Positions 1-7,340 of a stretch of DNA of 11,148 nucleotides are shown here, in pieces (position 1 is the stretch's first letter; each line of letters begins with the position of its first letter). The notes under the pieces are model-generated. The model ran no database searches. It was not told where the DNA came from and was given only the letters and a program-made list of their open reading frames with translations. Source of the stretch: Candidatus Omnitrophota bacterium (GTDB lineage: Bacteria; Omnitrophota; Koll11; Gygaellales; JAQTUY01). The translations under genes and the position numbers were made by a program. The DNA is taken from NCBI GenBank assembly GCA_028707105.1, contig JAQTUY010000045.1, forward strand, positions 1-11,148. Reading direction: 5' to 3'.

Positions 1-1167
1 CTCGGGGATAAAAAAGATTACCTGAGCCTTTACCGCATGGCCGCCGAAGCAGTCCGGGAGTTAAATAACGAAAAGTTCCAGCGCAGGAATAAGATCAAGA
101 TCTCCATCGGCGGGCCGTCTGTTACATGGTGGTTCCAGAATATCGGCGGCAATACGATCCACACCCCCGAAGAAAGCCTGATCTATGAATTGATAAAGCT
201 CTGCCGCACCCGTAAACTGCCGTTGAATTTTATCAGCTGGCACGCCTACAGCACCGACCCGCGCGCCGATCAGGAAGCCACTAGTTACAATAAATCTCCG
301 ACGGGATTGATCCGGGATTGGTTGAAATATTTCCGCATCAAGGACGAGGTGTCCCTGGTTGTGGACGAGTGGAATTATGATTCCGGCCTGAATATTCTGG
401 AGGAACGCAACGGCAGGTCTTATATCGGAGCCAGTTATATTCCTTCGCGCATTAAGAATATGAACGAAGCGGGCTTAAACCGGCAGATCTTCTATTGCCT
501 GGAGGATTTTCAGAATAATAAAGAAGGGATCAACTCCAACCGCGGGGCCTTCGGGTATGACGATAAGTCTTCCGTTTATAAAGGCTCAGCCAAGAGTATA
601 TATAATATTTTTCTGATGTTCAAAGAACTGGGGGATAGCCAGTATACGTCTTTGAACCTCAGCGATGAGTTTGTCGGGGCGATAGCGACTAAAAAAGACA
701 ATGATATCATACTTCTCCTGTGGAATTATATCGATCCGGATGCCGGCCGCAGCCTCTTGTCCAGGAGCGTGGCATCGTTGAATGATAAGGGCCGGGCGAA
801 TTTAGTGGGAATGGTAAAATCCGGGAAATTAGACGATATTTTAAATCAGAAGGCGCCCCTCGGGGAATTTTCAACCGATAAACTAAAAGCCTTATTTAAG
901 AAGATATATGACTTGATGGCTATCGCTTCTTCGTCGATGAATAATAGCCGTGACGTCAAGATAACGTTATCTAACCTCAAGGGTGACTATTTATATCAGC
1001 GTTATACTGTTGATGATTCCTGCGGCGCCGCTTACTGTCCGTTCGTCCCGGTGGAAGAGAAGCAGATCCAGGCGGACAATATTTATCAGGAGACGCAGGC
1101 GCTTAAACCTTATTCCGTGAACCTGGTGGTGCTTAAAAAAAGCGCGCCGGTTGCGGTAAAACAGTAA
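1..1167 (+). CDS. GH39-like glycoside hydrolase, C-terminal part (5' end outside window)
   Basis: The frame is open from base 1, so the gene begins upstream; the first ATG at 37 is internal. The 388 visible residues look like the later half of a family 39-type (beta-xylosidase-like) TIM barrel followed by a beta-sandwich tail. Visible signs are FISWHAYSTDP, which resembles the barrel-strand histidine motif of the family, and VVDEWNYDSG, where the Glu at codon 367-369 sits as the nucleophile does in GH39 enzymes. The acid/base Asn-Glu motif would lie upstream and cannot be checked. The end (PYSVNLVVLKKS) resembles the last strand of the C-terminal sandwich. Substrate is unknown; plant or microbial polysaccharide is a guess. 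It is the first visible gene of the operon, seven bases before the PilZ gene. The fold class is fairly secure, the family number less so. Confidence 0.6.
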   Translation, partial: LGDKKDYLSLYRMAAEAVRELNNEKFQRRNKIKISIGGPSVTWWFQNIGGNTIHTPEESLIYELIKLCRTRKLPLNFISWHAYSTDPRADQEATSYNKSPTGLIRDWLKYFRIKDEVSLVVDEWNYDSGLNILEERNGRSYIGASYIPSRIKNMNEAGLNRQIFYCLEDFQNNKEGINSNRGAFGYDDKSSVYKGSAKSIYNIFLMFKELGDSQYTSLNLSDEFVGAIATKKDNDIILLLWNYIDPDAGRSLLSRSVASLNDKGRANLVGMVKSGKLDDILNQKAPLGEFSTDKLKALFKKIYDLMAIASSSMNNSRDVKITLSNLKGDYLYQRYTVDDSCGAAYCPFVPVEEKQIQADNIYQETQALKPYSVNLVVLKKSAPVAVKQ

Positions 1168-1174
1168 ATAAAAA

Positions 1175-1534
1175 ATGTGGCAAGGCATAAACAGAAGAAA
1201 ATTCCCGCGCGTTAATTATCCATGTAAGATAGTCGTCATAAAGGACAGTCACAAGGATAAGATCGCTACCCGGACCGAGAATATTGGCGTGGGCGGTGTG
1301 TGCGTCGTGATAAATAAGCCCTTAAACAGGTATGATGATGCCGGGGTAATTTTGTACCTTGGCGACGGTCACCAACCTGTATGCTGCGACGGGAAAGTTG
1401 TCTGGGTGGTCAAGAAGAGCGCCTCCGAATATGACACGGGCATAGAGTTTACGGCCTTAAAAGATGGCGACAGATTGAGGATTGAGAGGGTAATCCAGCT
1501 ATGCCAGAAAGAACAGGGCTTTTCGACAACGTAA
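1175..1534 (+). CDS. small PilZ-domain protein (probable c-di-GMP receptor)
   Basis: A 119-residue protein made of essentially one PilZ domain. PilZ domains bind cyclic di-GMP through an N-terminal RxxxR motif and a (D/N)xSxxG motif. Here RRKFPR gives R8 and R12, and TENIGVGG gives N36-x-G38-x-x-G41, so the usual Ser is Gly. The middle follows the family pattern of beta strands, with GKVVWV and the late YDTGIEF strand before a C-terminal helix. There is no membrane segment or output domain, so it would act as a cytoplasmic adaptor. The ATG is seven bases after the hydrolase stop and has no clear Shine-Dalgarno sequence, suggesting coupled translation. The 3' end overlaps xseA by 34 bases. Whether the Ser-to-Gly change weakens ligand binding is not known. 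Confidence 0.8.
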   Translation: MWQGINRRKFPRVNYPCKIVVIKDSHKDKIATRTENIGVGGVCVVINKPLNRYDDAGVILYLGDGHQPVCCDGKVVWVVKKSASEYDTGIEFTALKDGDRLRIERVIQLCQKEQGFSTT

Positions 1535-2757
1535 ACGACGCTTTCACTAAATCTAAACCTCGCGTCTTAAGCGTCACTGAACTCACCCGGGACATCAAGC
1601 TGCTCCTTGAAAATACCTTCACCCAGGTCTGGGTGGAAGGAGAAGTTTCGGGCGTAAGCCGTATCTCCACCGGCACGGTATTTTTTACCTTAAAAGACGC
1701 CAATGCCCAGTTAAAATGCGTCATATTTTTTAATGTCGCGCGGGATATTAAATTTCAGCTCAAAGACGGGATGAAGCTGGTGTGTTTGGGCCGGATCAGC
1801 GTTTATGATAAACAAGGCGCCTACCAGCTGTATGTGGATAAGCTTGAGCCTAAAGGCGTCGGCGGTATCCAGCTGGCGCTGGAACAGCTCAAAGAACGCC
1901 TGGCCAAAGAAGGCCTTTTTGACGACGCTCATAAAAAATCCCTGCCGCAGCTGCCTTCCCGAATCGGTATCGTTACCTCCGCCTCCGGCGCGGCGATCAA
2001 GGATATCCTGAAGGTCCTGGATAAGAGATTCCAGGATGTGCATATTATTATCAACTCCGTGCGGGTGCAGGGAGAAGGGGCTAAAGAGGATATCGCGCAG
2101 GCAGTGGATGAATTCAACGCTTTGAATAACGTCGATCTGATCATCGTTACTAGGGGCGGGGGAAGCATCGAGGACCTCTGGGCCTTTAACGAAGAAATAG
2201 TGGCCCGGGCGATATACAAGTCGCGCATACCGGTTATTTCCGCGGTCGGGCATGAGCGCGATGTGACTATTTCGGATCTGGTAGCTGACCTGCGGGCTCC
2301 TACTCCATCGGCCGCGGCCGAGATCATTTTGCCGACCAGGTTGGAGTTAAAAGATAAGATCGGCACATTTGTTGAAGACCTGGCAGACGGGCTTTCCGGC
2401 ATAATCATCGATTATCAGCAGGAGCTGGATGATCTGGCTCACAGGGTGGAATTATTAAGCCCGGTCAACCTTGTTGCCGGTTATCTTGAAAAATCCGCCA
2501 ATTTTACGCGGCGGCTGGACGTGAAGCTTGAGCATTTCATAGCGCTTAAAGAGAGCGAACTTAAGGGGGCGATCGCCAAACTGCACACGCTTAGCCCTTT
2601 GAATATATTATCCCGGGGATACAGTATCACTTTTAAATTACCGGCTGAAGAGATAGTCAAGGATCCGGCTTCTTTGCGCGCCGGTGATACGATAAAGACA
2701 AGGCTGAAGAGCGGTGAAGTGATCAGCGAGGTAAAAGAGTTAAAAGGCGAGGTATAA
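1501..2757 (+). CDS. xseA: exodeoxyribonuclease VII large subunit
   Basis: This is the catalytic subunit of exonuclease VII, which degrades single-stranded DNA from both ends into oligonucleotides in the cytoplasm together with several XseB copies. The 418 residues are slightly shorter than E. coli XseA (about 456). An OB-fold DNA-binding domain covers roughly residues 22-115 (VSVTEL-like start, QVWVEGEVSG, YQLYVDKLEP). The catalytic domain follows, with IGIVTSASGAA, RGGGSIEDLW (R218 onward) and VGHERDVTISDLVADLRAPTPSAAAE (H251, D254), all hallmark motifs. The C-terminal coiled coil and the SPLNILSRGYSI motif are present. The ATG is supported by GAGAGGG at 1484-1490, and the start lies inside the PilZ gene. 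xseB follows after one base. Confidence 0.97.
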   Translation: MPERTGLFDNVNDAFTKSKPRVLSVTELTRDIKLLLENTFTQVWVEGEVSGVSRISTGTVFFTLKDANAQLKCVIFFNVARDIKFQLKDGMKLVCLGRISVYDKQGAYQLYVDKLEPKGVGGIQLALEQLKERLAKEGLFDDAHKKSLPQLPSRIGIVTSASGAAIKDILKVLDKRFQDVHIIINSVRVQGEGAKEDIAQAVDEFNALNNVDLIIVTRGGGSIEDLWAFNEEIVARAIYKSRIPVISAVGHERDVTISDLVADLRAPTPSAAAEIILPTRLELKDKIGTFVEDLADGLSGIIIDYQQELDDLAHRVELLSPVNLVAGYLEKSANFTRRLDVKLEHFIALKESELKGAIAKLHTLSPLNILSRGYSITFKLPAEEIVKDPASLRAGDTIKTRLKSGEVISEVKELKGEV

Positions 2758-2758
2758 G

Positions 2759-3007
2759 ATGGCGGAGATTAAATTTGAAGAGGCGTTAAAAAAGCTGGAG
2801 AAGATAGTGCAGGAATTGGAAGCCGGGGATATTACCCTGGACGAGGCTTTAAAGAAATATCAGGCGGGCGTGGAACTGGCGCGGGCGCTGAACCAGAGAT
2901 TGAATACCGCCAAGAAGAAGATCGACCTGCTGGTGAAGAATAAAAAAGGGGAGTTTGAGCTGGAGGCGTTTGACCCCGCTGCTCAAGTTAAACCCACGGA
3001 AGAATAA
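2759..3007 (+). CDS. xseB: exodeoxyribonuclease VII small subunit
   Basis: An 82-residue protein, the usual XseB length. The family signature is clear: FEEALKKLEKIVQELE, then a short turn (GDITLDEALKKYQAGVEL) and a second helix ending in LNTAKKKIDLL, which is the two-helix hairpin that wraps along the XseA coiled coil. It has no catalytic residues; it is needed for correct assembly of exonuclease VII. The ATG starts one base after the xseA stop and is preceded by GGCGAGG at 2746-2752 with good spacing. The acidic C-terminal tail is typical. dxs follows three bases later. In many proteobacteria ispA sits between xseB and dxs; it is absent here. Confidence 0.96.
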   Translation: MAEIKFEEALKKLEKIVQELEAGDITLDEALKKYQAGVELARALNQRLNTAKKKIDLLVKNKKGEFELEAFDPAAQVKPTEE

Positions 3008-3010
3008 AAG

Positions 3011-4846
3011 ATGCTTTTAGAGAATATAAACAGCCCGGCGGACCTGAAAAAACTGAACCAGGAGCAATTACCGGCGCTGGCTCTTGAGATCAGGCAAAGG
3101 ATGCTGGAGGTGGTTTCCAGGACCGGAGGACACCTTGCCTCCAGCCTTGGCGCGGTTGAATTGATAATCGCCCTGCATTATTGCATGGATACACCGCGCG
3201 ATAAGATAGTCTTTGACGTGGGGCACCAGACTTACGCCCATAAGATACTGACCGGGCGCAATAAGGATTTTGACACCCTGAGGCAGGATGAGGGTTTAAG
3301 CGGCTTTCCTTCTCATACAGAATCGGAATATGACGCTTTCACTACCGGCCACAGTTCGACCGCCATATCATTGGCCCTCGGGCTTGCCTGCGGCCGGGAC
3401 ATCGCCGCTGAGGAGAAAAAATTTAAAGTAGCTGCGGTGGTGGGGGACGGGTCATTAAGCGGGGGGCTGGCCTTCGAAGGCTTGAATAATGTCGGCCACC
3501 AGAAAAAAGATATACTGGTGGTTCTGAATACCAATGAATTGAGCATAGCGCCCAATGTGGGCGCCTTGAGTACTTATCTGAATAAAATAATCTCCTTGCC
3601 TGTTTATAACCGTTTTCATGATTCGCTGGAAAATTTTGTCAAGTCGCGCCTGCCCAAGGATTCGCGGGTGCTCAAGCTTGCCAACAGGTTCGAGGAAGGA
3701 TTAAAGGGGTTGTTCATTCCCGGGGTATTTTTTGAGGAACTGGGTTTTCGATATTTCGGCCCGTTTGACGGGCACAACCTGCCGATCTTGATCAAAACGC
3801 TTAAGAACATCCTGCAAATACCCGGGCCGCGCCTCTTGCATATCATCACTAAAAAAGGTAAGGGGTATGAGCCGGCGGAAAAAGAGCCGGTCAGGTTCCA
3901 TGGGACCGGGCCGTTCGAGATGGCAAGCGGGAAAGCCAGGGCATCGTCGCACGGGAATACCTACACGGACGTTTTCAGCGGTAAGCTGGTGGAGCTGGCC
4001 GGCAAAGATAAGCGCATTGTGGCGATAACCGCGGCAATGCCCGAAGGCACCGGCCTGGATAAATTCGCGGCGTCTTATCCTGAGCGGTTTTTTGACGTGG
4101 GAATAGCCGAAGGCCATGCTGTATGTTTTGCCGCCGGGCTGGCCAGAAGCGCTCTTAAACCCGCGATAGCGGTATATTCTACTTTTTTACAGCGTTCTTA
4201 TGATCAGATAATGGAGTGCGTCGGATTACAAGACTTGCCGGTCGTCTTTTTCATTGACCGCGCAGGCATCGTCGGAGAAGACGGTTTTACGCACCAGGGT
4301 ATTTTTGATATCGCTTTCCTGCGCAGCATCCCCAATCTTGTCATTATGGCTCCAAAGGACGGCGCGGAGTTAAAAGCGATGATGGATTTTGCCTTTGATT
4401 GCGGCAAGCCTGTCGCCATCAGGTATCCCAAGTCCGTCTGCCCGTCGCTTAACTCGACCGTCGCTCCGATAGAGTTGGGCAGGTCCGAGATCCTAAAAGA
4501 AGGCAAGGATATCGCGCTGATCGCCTTGGGAAGCATGGTTTTGCCGAGCATGGCTGCCGCCGACATCCTGGAGAAACAGGGGATCACCGTCCAGGTTATT
4601 AATAGCCGGTTTGTAAAGCCCCTGGACGTTGATTCGTTTGGAGGGCTGAAGCAGAAGTTCATTTTTACAGTGGAAGAAGGGATTGTAGACGGCGGTTTCG
4701 GCAGCGCGGTCCAGGATGCTCTGGGTGAGCCGGTGCACCGCCTGGGATTGCCGCAGGATTTTGTCCCCCATGCCAAAAGGGGCGTCCTATTGGAAAAATA
4801 CGGTTTAACCGCCGAAGGTATTGCTAAAAGTATAAAAGATGCCTAA
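3011..4846 (+). CDS. dxs: 1-deoxy-D-xylulose-5-phosphate synthase
   Basis: Joins pyruvate and glyceraldehyde 3-phosphate, with TPP and Mg2+, to give DXP, the first step of the MEP isoprenoid pathway and a precursor for thiamine and pyridoxal. The 611 residues are close to the family length of about 620. Domain I carries TGGHLASSLG (H41), DVGHQTYAHKILTGR and the TPP motif GDGS (145-148) with N173 about 28 residues later. Domain II begins near residue 315 and has AMPEGTGL, the activating Glu E367 in GIAEGHAV, YSTFLQRSYDQ and DRAGIVGEDGFTHQG. The C-terminal transketolase domain is complete. One oddity is Gly368 where most members have Gln (AEQH). The gene starts three bases after xseB and overlaps the ferredoxin gene by eight bases. 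Confidence 0.97.
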   Translation: MLLENINSPADLKKLNQEQLPALALEIRQRMLEVVSRTGGHLASSLGAVELIIALHYCMDTPRDKIVFDVGHQTYAHKILTGRNKDFDTLRQDEGLSGFPSHTESEYDAFTTGHSSTAISLALGLACGRDIAAEEKKFKVAAVVGDGSLSGGLAFEGLNNVGHQKKDILVVLNTNELSIAPNVGALSTYLNKIISLPVYNRFHDSLENFVKSRLPKDSRVLKLANRFEEGLKGLFIPGVFFEELGFRYFGPFDGHNLPILIKTLKNILQIPGPRLLHIITKKGKGYEPAEKEPVRFHGTGPFEMASGKARASSHGNTYTDVFSGKLVELAGKDKRIVAITAAMPEGTGLDKFAASYPERFFDVGIAEGHAVCFAAGLARSALKPAIAVYSTFLQRSYDQIMECVGLQDLPVVFFIDRAGIVGEDGFTHQGIFDIAFLRSIPNLVIMAPKDGAELKAMMDFAFDCGKPVAIRYPKSVCPSLNSTVAPIELGRSEILKEGKDIALIALGSMVLPSMAAADILEKQGITVQVINSRFVKPLDVDSFGGLKQKFIFTVEEGIVDGGFGSAVQDALGEPVHRLGLPQDFVPHAKRGVLLEKYGLTAEGIAKSIKDA

Positions 4847-5042
4847 AATAAATATCAATCAGGATAAATGTAAAGGTTGTTTACTGTGCATCCGTTTCTG
4901 CCCTAAAGGGCTGATCGAACAGGATAGCAAATTAAACCGCCGCGGGGTAAAGCCGGTTAAATTCAGCGGTAAGGGCGAATGCGTGGGGTGTGCGATGTGC
5001 GCGATCATCTGCCCGGATTGCTGTATCGAGGTTTTTAAATGA
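4839..5042 (+). CDS. 2x[4Fe-4S] ferredoxin, delta subunit of the 2-oxoacid oxidoreductase
   Basis: A 67-residue bacterial-type ferredoxin with two complete CxxCxxCxxxCP motifs: C11, C14, C17, C21-P and C48, C51, C54, C58-P. They would hold two [4Fe-4S] clusters. An extra pair C61-C62 follows the second motif. The size and its position directly before the alpha subunit gene fit the separate delta subunit (VorD/KorD type) that passes electrons from the TPP subunit to an external ferredoxin. Its ATG lies inside the last codons of dxs (eight-base overlap) and its TGA overlaps the next ATG (ATGA). An independent ferredoxin also serving IspG/IspH is possible, but the order points to the oxidoreductase. 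Confidence 0.88.
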   Translation: MPKININQDKCKGCLLCIRFCPKGLIEQDSKLNRRGVKPVKFSGKGECVGCAMCAIICPDCCIEVFK

Positions 5043-6085
5043 AGAAAATATTAATCAGCGGGAATGAAGCGATTGGAGCGGGCGCGATACAGGCAGGCTG
5101 CCGTTTTTATGCCGGTTATCCCATTACTCCGCAGAACGAGTTGACCGCTTATATGGCCAAGTATATGCCGGAGTCCGGAGGGGTCTTTATCCAGGCGGAA
5201 GCGGAGGTCTCGGCTATTAATATGGTTTTCGGGGCGGCGGCAACCGGGGAAAGGGCGATGACGTCGTCTTCCAGCCCGGGCATCAGTTTAAAACAGGAAG
5301 GGATCTCTTATATCGCCGGAGCGGAATTACCGGCGGTAATAGTGAATGTGATGCGCGCCGGGCCGGGCCTGGGCAATATCTGGCCGGCTCAGTCGGATTA
5401 CTTCCAGGCCACTAAAGGCGGCGGGCATGGCGACTATCATTGTATTGTGCTGGCCCCATCCACGGTCCAGGAATCATTTGATTTTATGGCGCAAGCCTTT
5501 GACCTGGCGGATAAATACAGGAATCCGGTTATGATCTTGAGCGACGGAATGCTCGGGCAGATGATGGAACCGATAGAGATCAAAGACGCCAAGCCAAAAG
5601 CGCCAAGCGTAAAGAAGCCCTGGGCAGTTACCGGGTGTAAGGGCAGAGAGCGTAATATCGCGAAGTCTTTTCATATGATCGAGGGTGACCTGGAGCAGGC
5701 AAACTTGATACTCCAGAAAAAATACCATTTAATAGAGCGTAAAGAACAGCAGTCTGAGTCCGGATCCCTGGATGATGCCGATGTTATTCTGGTGGCTTAC
5801 GGCAGTATGGCCAGGATCGCCAAGAGCGCGGCGATGCAGTTAAGGAAAAAAGGCAAGAAGATCGGATATATCCGGCCGATCAGCCTCTGGCCGTTCCCTT
5901 CGGAAGTTTTTAAACGCGTCTCGACAGGCAGGAAAAAGTTCTTAGTCGTTGAAATGTCCTACGGCCAGATGGTCGAAGACGTGCGCCTGGCAGTAAACGG
6001 AAAGTCGGCTGTTGAATTCCTGGGCCGCTCCGGCGGAGGGGTTGTTTCTGAAGAGGACATCCTGAAAAAGGTGAGGGGTTTATAA
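5039..6085 (+). CDS. vorB: 2-oxoacid:ferredoxin oxidoreductase alpha subunit (VorB type)
   Basis: A 348-residue alpha subunit of the CoA-dependent 2-oxoacid:ferredoxin oxidoreductases, which decarboxylate 2-oxoacids to acyl-CoA and reduce ferredoxin; the reaction is reversible. The N-terminal pyrimidine-binding domain has GNEAIGAGAIQAGCRFYAGYPITPQNE and QAEAEVSAINMVFGAA, containing the Glu that activates TPP. MTSSSSPGISLKQEGISY, the GPGLGN segment with QSDYFQATKGGGHGDY, and ADKYRNPVMILSDG follow. A C-terminal transketolase-like domain begins near residue 245 (DADVILVAYGSMARIAKSA). This pattern matches the group annotated as 2-ketoisovalerate:ferredoxin oxidoreductase VorB, although 2-oxoglutarate cannot be excluded from sequence alone. 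Start and stop overlap the neighbours by four bases and one base. Confidence 0.9.
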   Translation: MKKILISGNEAIGAGAIQAGCRFYAGYPITPQNELTAYMAKYMPESGGVFIQAEAEVSAINMVFGAAATGERAMTSSSSPGISLKQEGISYIAGAELPAVIVNVMRAGPGLGNIWPAQSDYFQATKGGGHGDYHCIVLAPSTVQESFDFMAQAFDLADKYRNPVMILSDGMLGQMMEPIEIKDAKPKAPSVKKPWAVTGCKGRERNIAKSFHMIEGDLEQANLILQKKYHLIERKEQQSESGSLDDADVILVAYGSMARIAKSAAMQLRKKGKKIGYIRPISLWPFPSEVFKRVSTGRKKFLVVEMSYGQMVEDVRLAVNGKSAVEFLGRSGGGVVSEEDILKKVRGL

Positions 6086-6813
6086 TGGAGAAGGTATTCG
6101 GCAGGCCGCGAGCTTTAAAAGACGTCTCCACGCATTATTGCGCGGGCTGCGGGCACGGCATCGCGCATCGCCTGGTCGCCGAGGTCGTGGATGAACTGGG
6201 CATAAGAGAAAGCGTCATCGGGGTTACCCCGATCGGCTGCGCCGTCATCGCCTATGATTATTGGGATTTTGATTGCTGCGAGGCGGCCCATGGCCGCGCG
6301 TTAGCGGTAGCTACCGCCATTAAAAGGGTCAGGCCGCAGAATATCATCTTTACTTATCAGGGAGACGGGGATCTGGCCGCCATCGGCACCAACGAGACTA
6401 TTCATGCCGCTAATCGCGGAGAAAATGTGACAGTTATTTTTATCAATAATGCCGTATATGGGATGACCGGAGGACAAATGGCGCCGACTACGCTTCTGGG
6501 CCAAAAAACCGCGACCACTCCCAAGGGCAGGGAGGAGCAGTATCACGGATTTCCTCTGAAGATCAGCGAGATGCTGGCATTGCTGGAGGGGACAAAATAT
6601 ATAGAGAGGGTTTCTTTGCATAATCCTTCTGAGGTAGTCAAGACTAAAAAGGCTATCAAACAGGCATTCCAGAATCAGATAGACAAGGTAGGGTTTTCTA
6701 TGGTGGAGATATTATCGCCTTGCCCGACGTATTGGGGCCTCTCGCCTGATGCGGCATTGGATTGGATCAAAGATACGATGATTAAAGAATTTCCATTAGG
6801 GAGGATGAAATGA
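6085..6813 (+). CDS. 2-oxoacid:ferredoxin oxidoreductase beta subunit, TPP-binding
   Basis: A 242-residue TPP-binding beta subunit (VorA/KorB type). CAGCGHG (C19, C22) near the N-terminus, GVTPIGCAV and AAHGRALAVATAIK are the usual conserved blocks. The TPP/Mg2+ motif is GDGD at 93-96 followed by INNAVYGMTGGQMAPTT with N121/N122, a complete GDG...N pattern. There is no fused ferredoxin domain, in line with the separate delta subunit upstream. SPCPTYWGL near the C-terminus is also typical. It combines with the alpha, gamma and delta products in the cytoplasm. The start codon shares one base with the alpha stop (TAATG), and AGGTGAGGGG-like purines lie just upstream. The gamma gene overlaps by four bases (ATGA). 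Confidence 0.92.
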   Translation: MEKVFGRPRALKDVSTHYCAGCGHGIAHRLVAEVVDELGIRESVIGVTPIGCAVIAYDYWDFDCCEAAHGRALAVATAIKRVRPQNIIFTYQGDGDLAAIGTNETIHAANRGENVTVIFINNAVYGMTGGQMAPTTLLGQKTATTPKGREEQYHGFPLKISEMLALLEGTKYIERVSLHNPSEVVKTKKAIKQAFQNQIDKVGFSMVEILSPCPTYWGLSPDAALDWIKDTMIKEFPLGRMK

Positions 6814-7340
6814 CGGAGCGGCTTATCATCGCGGGCGCCGGAGGCCAGGGGATCATGCTTTTAGGGAAAGTCCTGGCGGAGGCGGCAATGCGCGAGAATA
6901 AACATGTCACCTGGCTTCCGGCTTACGGGGCGGAGGTGCGCGGCGGCACGGCGCACTGCATGGTCGTTATATCGGACAGCGAGGTAGGCTCCCCCTATGT
7001 TTCCACGGCGGATACCCTGATAATCATGAACGCGCCCTCGCTGGAGAAATTCCAGCCCAGAGCCGCAAGCAAGGGCCTTTTTATAATCAACAGCTCGCTG
7101 GCCAGCCCCAAAAAAGGAAGCAAAATAAGATCTTTAAGCCAACCCTTTACCGATATAGCTATCGGCCTGGGCAATATGCGGGTGGCCAATATGGTGGCTT
7201 TAGGGTTTTATATCGCCGTTAAAAAGATAATCTCCGAGAAGAGCGTCCTGGCGGTCATGCGGGATATGGCTCCGGCCGGAAACCAGGAACTGGTCGCGAT
7301 CAACAAAAAAGCCTTGGAAGAAGGGATGGGTTTAAAATGA
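6810..7340 (+). CDS. 2-oxoacid:ferredoxin oxidoreductase gamma subunit
   Basis: A 176-residue gamma subunit of the pyruvate/ketoisovalerate oxidoreductase family. The fold signature begins with LIIAGAGGQGIMLLGKVLAEAA, then THVTWLPAYGAEVRGGTAH-like sequence (here KHVTWLPAYGAEVRGG), VVISDSEVGSP and MNAPSLEKF; the end, with GNMRVANMVALG and ALEEG, is also standard. This subunit closes the CoA-side of the active centre and completes the four-gene delta-alpha-beta-gamma set. A strong GGGAGG sits just upstream of the ATG, so it can be initiated independently as well as by coupling. The last codons overlap the gltX start by four bases (ATGA). No odd features were seen. Confidence 0.92.
   Translation: MTERLIIAGAGGQGIMLLGKVLAEAAMRENKHVTWLPAYGAEVRGGTAHCMVVISDSEVGSPYVSTADTLIIMNAPSLEKFQPRAASKGLFIINSSLASPKKGSKIRSLSQPFTDIAIGLGNMRVANMVALGFYIAVKKIISEKSVLAVMRDMAPAGNQELVAINKKALEEGMGLK

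Noticed and set aside
4204..4776. 190-codon antisense reading frame within dxs, and similar antisense frames within xseA, vor genes and gltX
   Set aside because: They lie wholly within strongly recognised genes, have no Shine-Dalgarno support and no family-like motifs; they are shadows of biased codon use.
4839..5042. Frameshift or mis-start at the dxs/ferredoxin overlap
   Set aside because: The eight-base overlap keeps both proteins complete at their expected ends; it is ordinary coupling.
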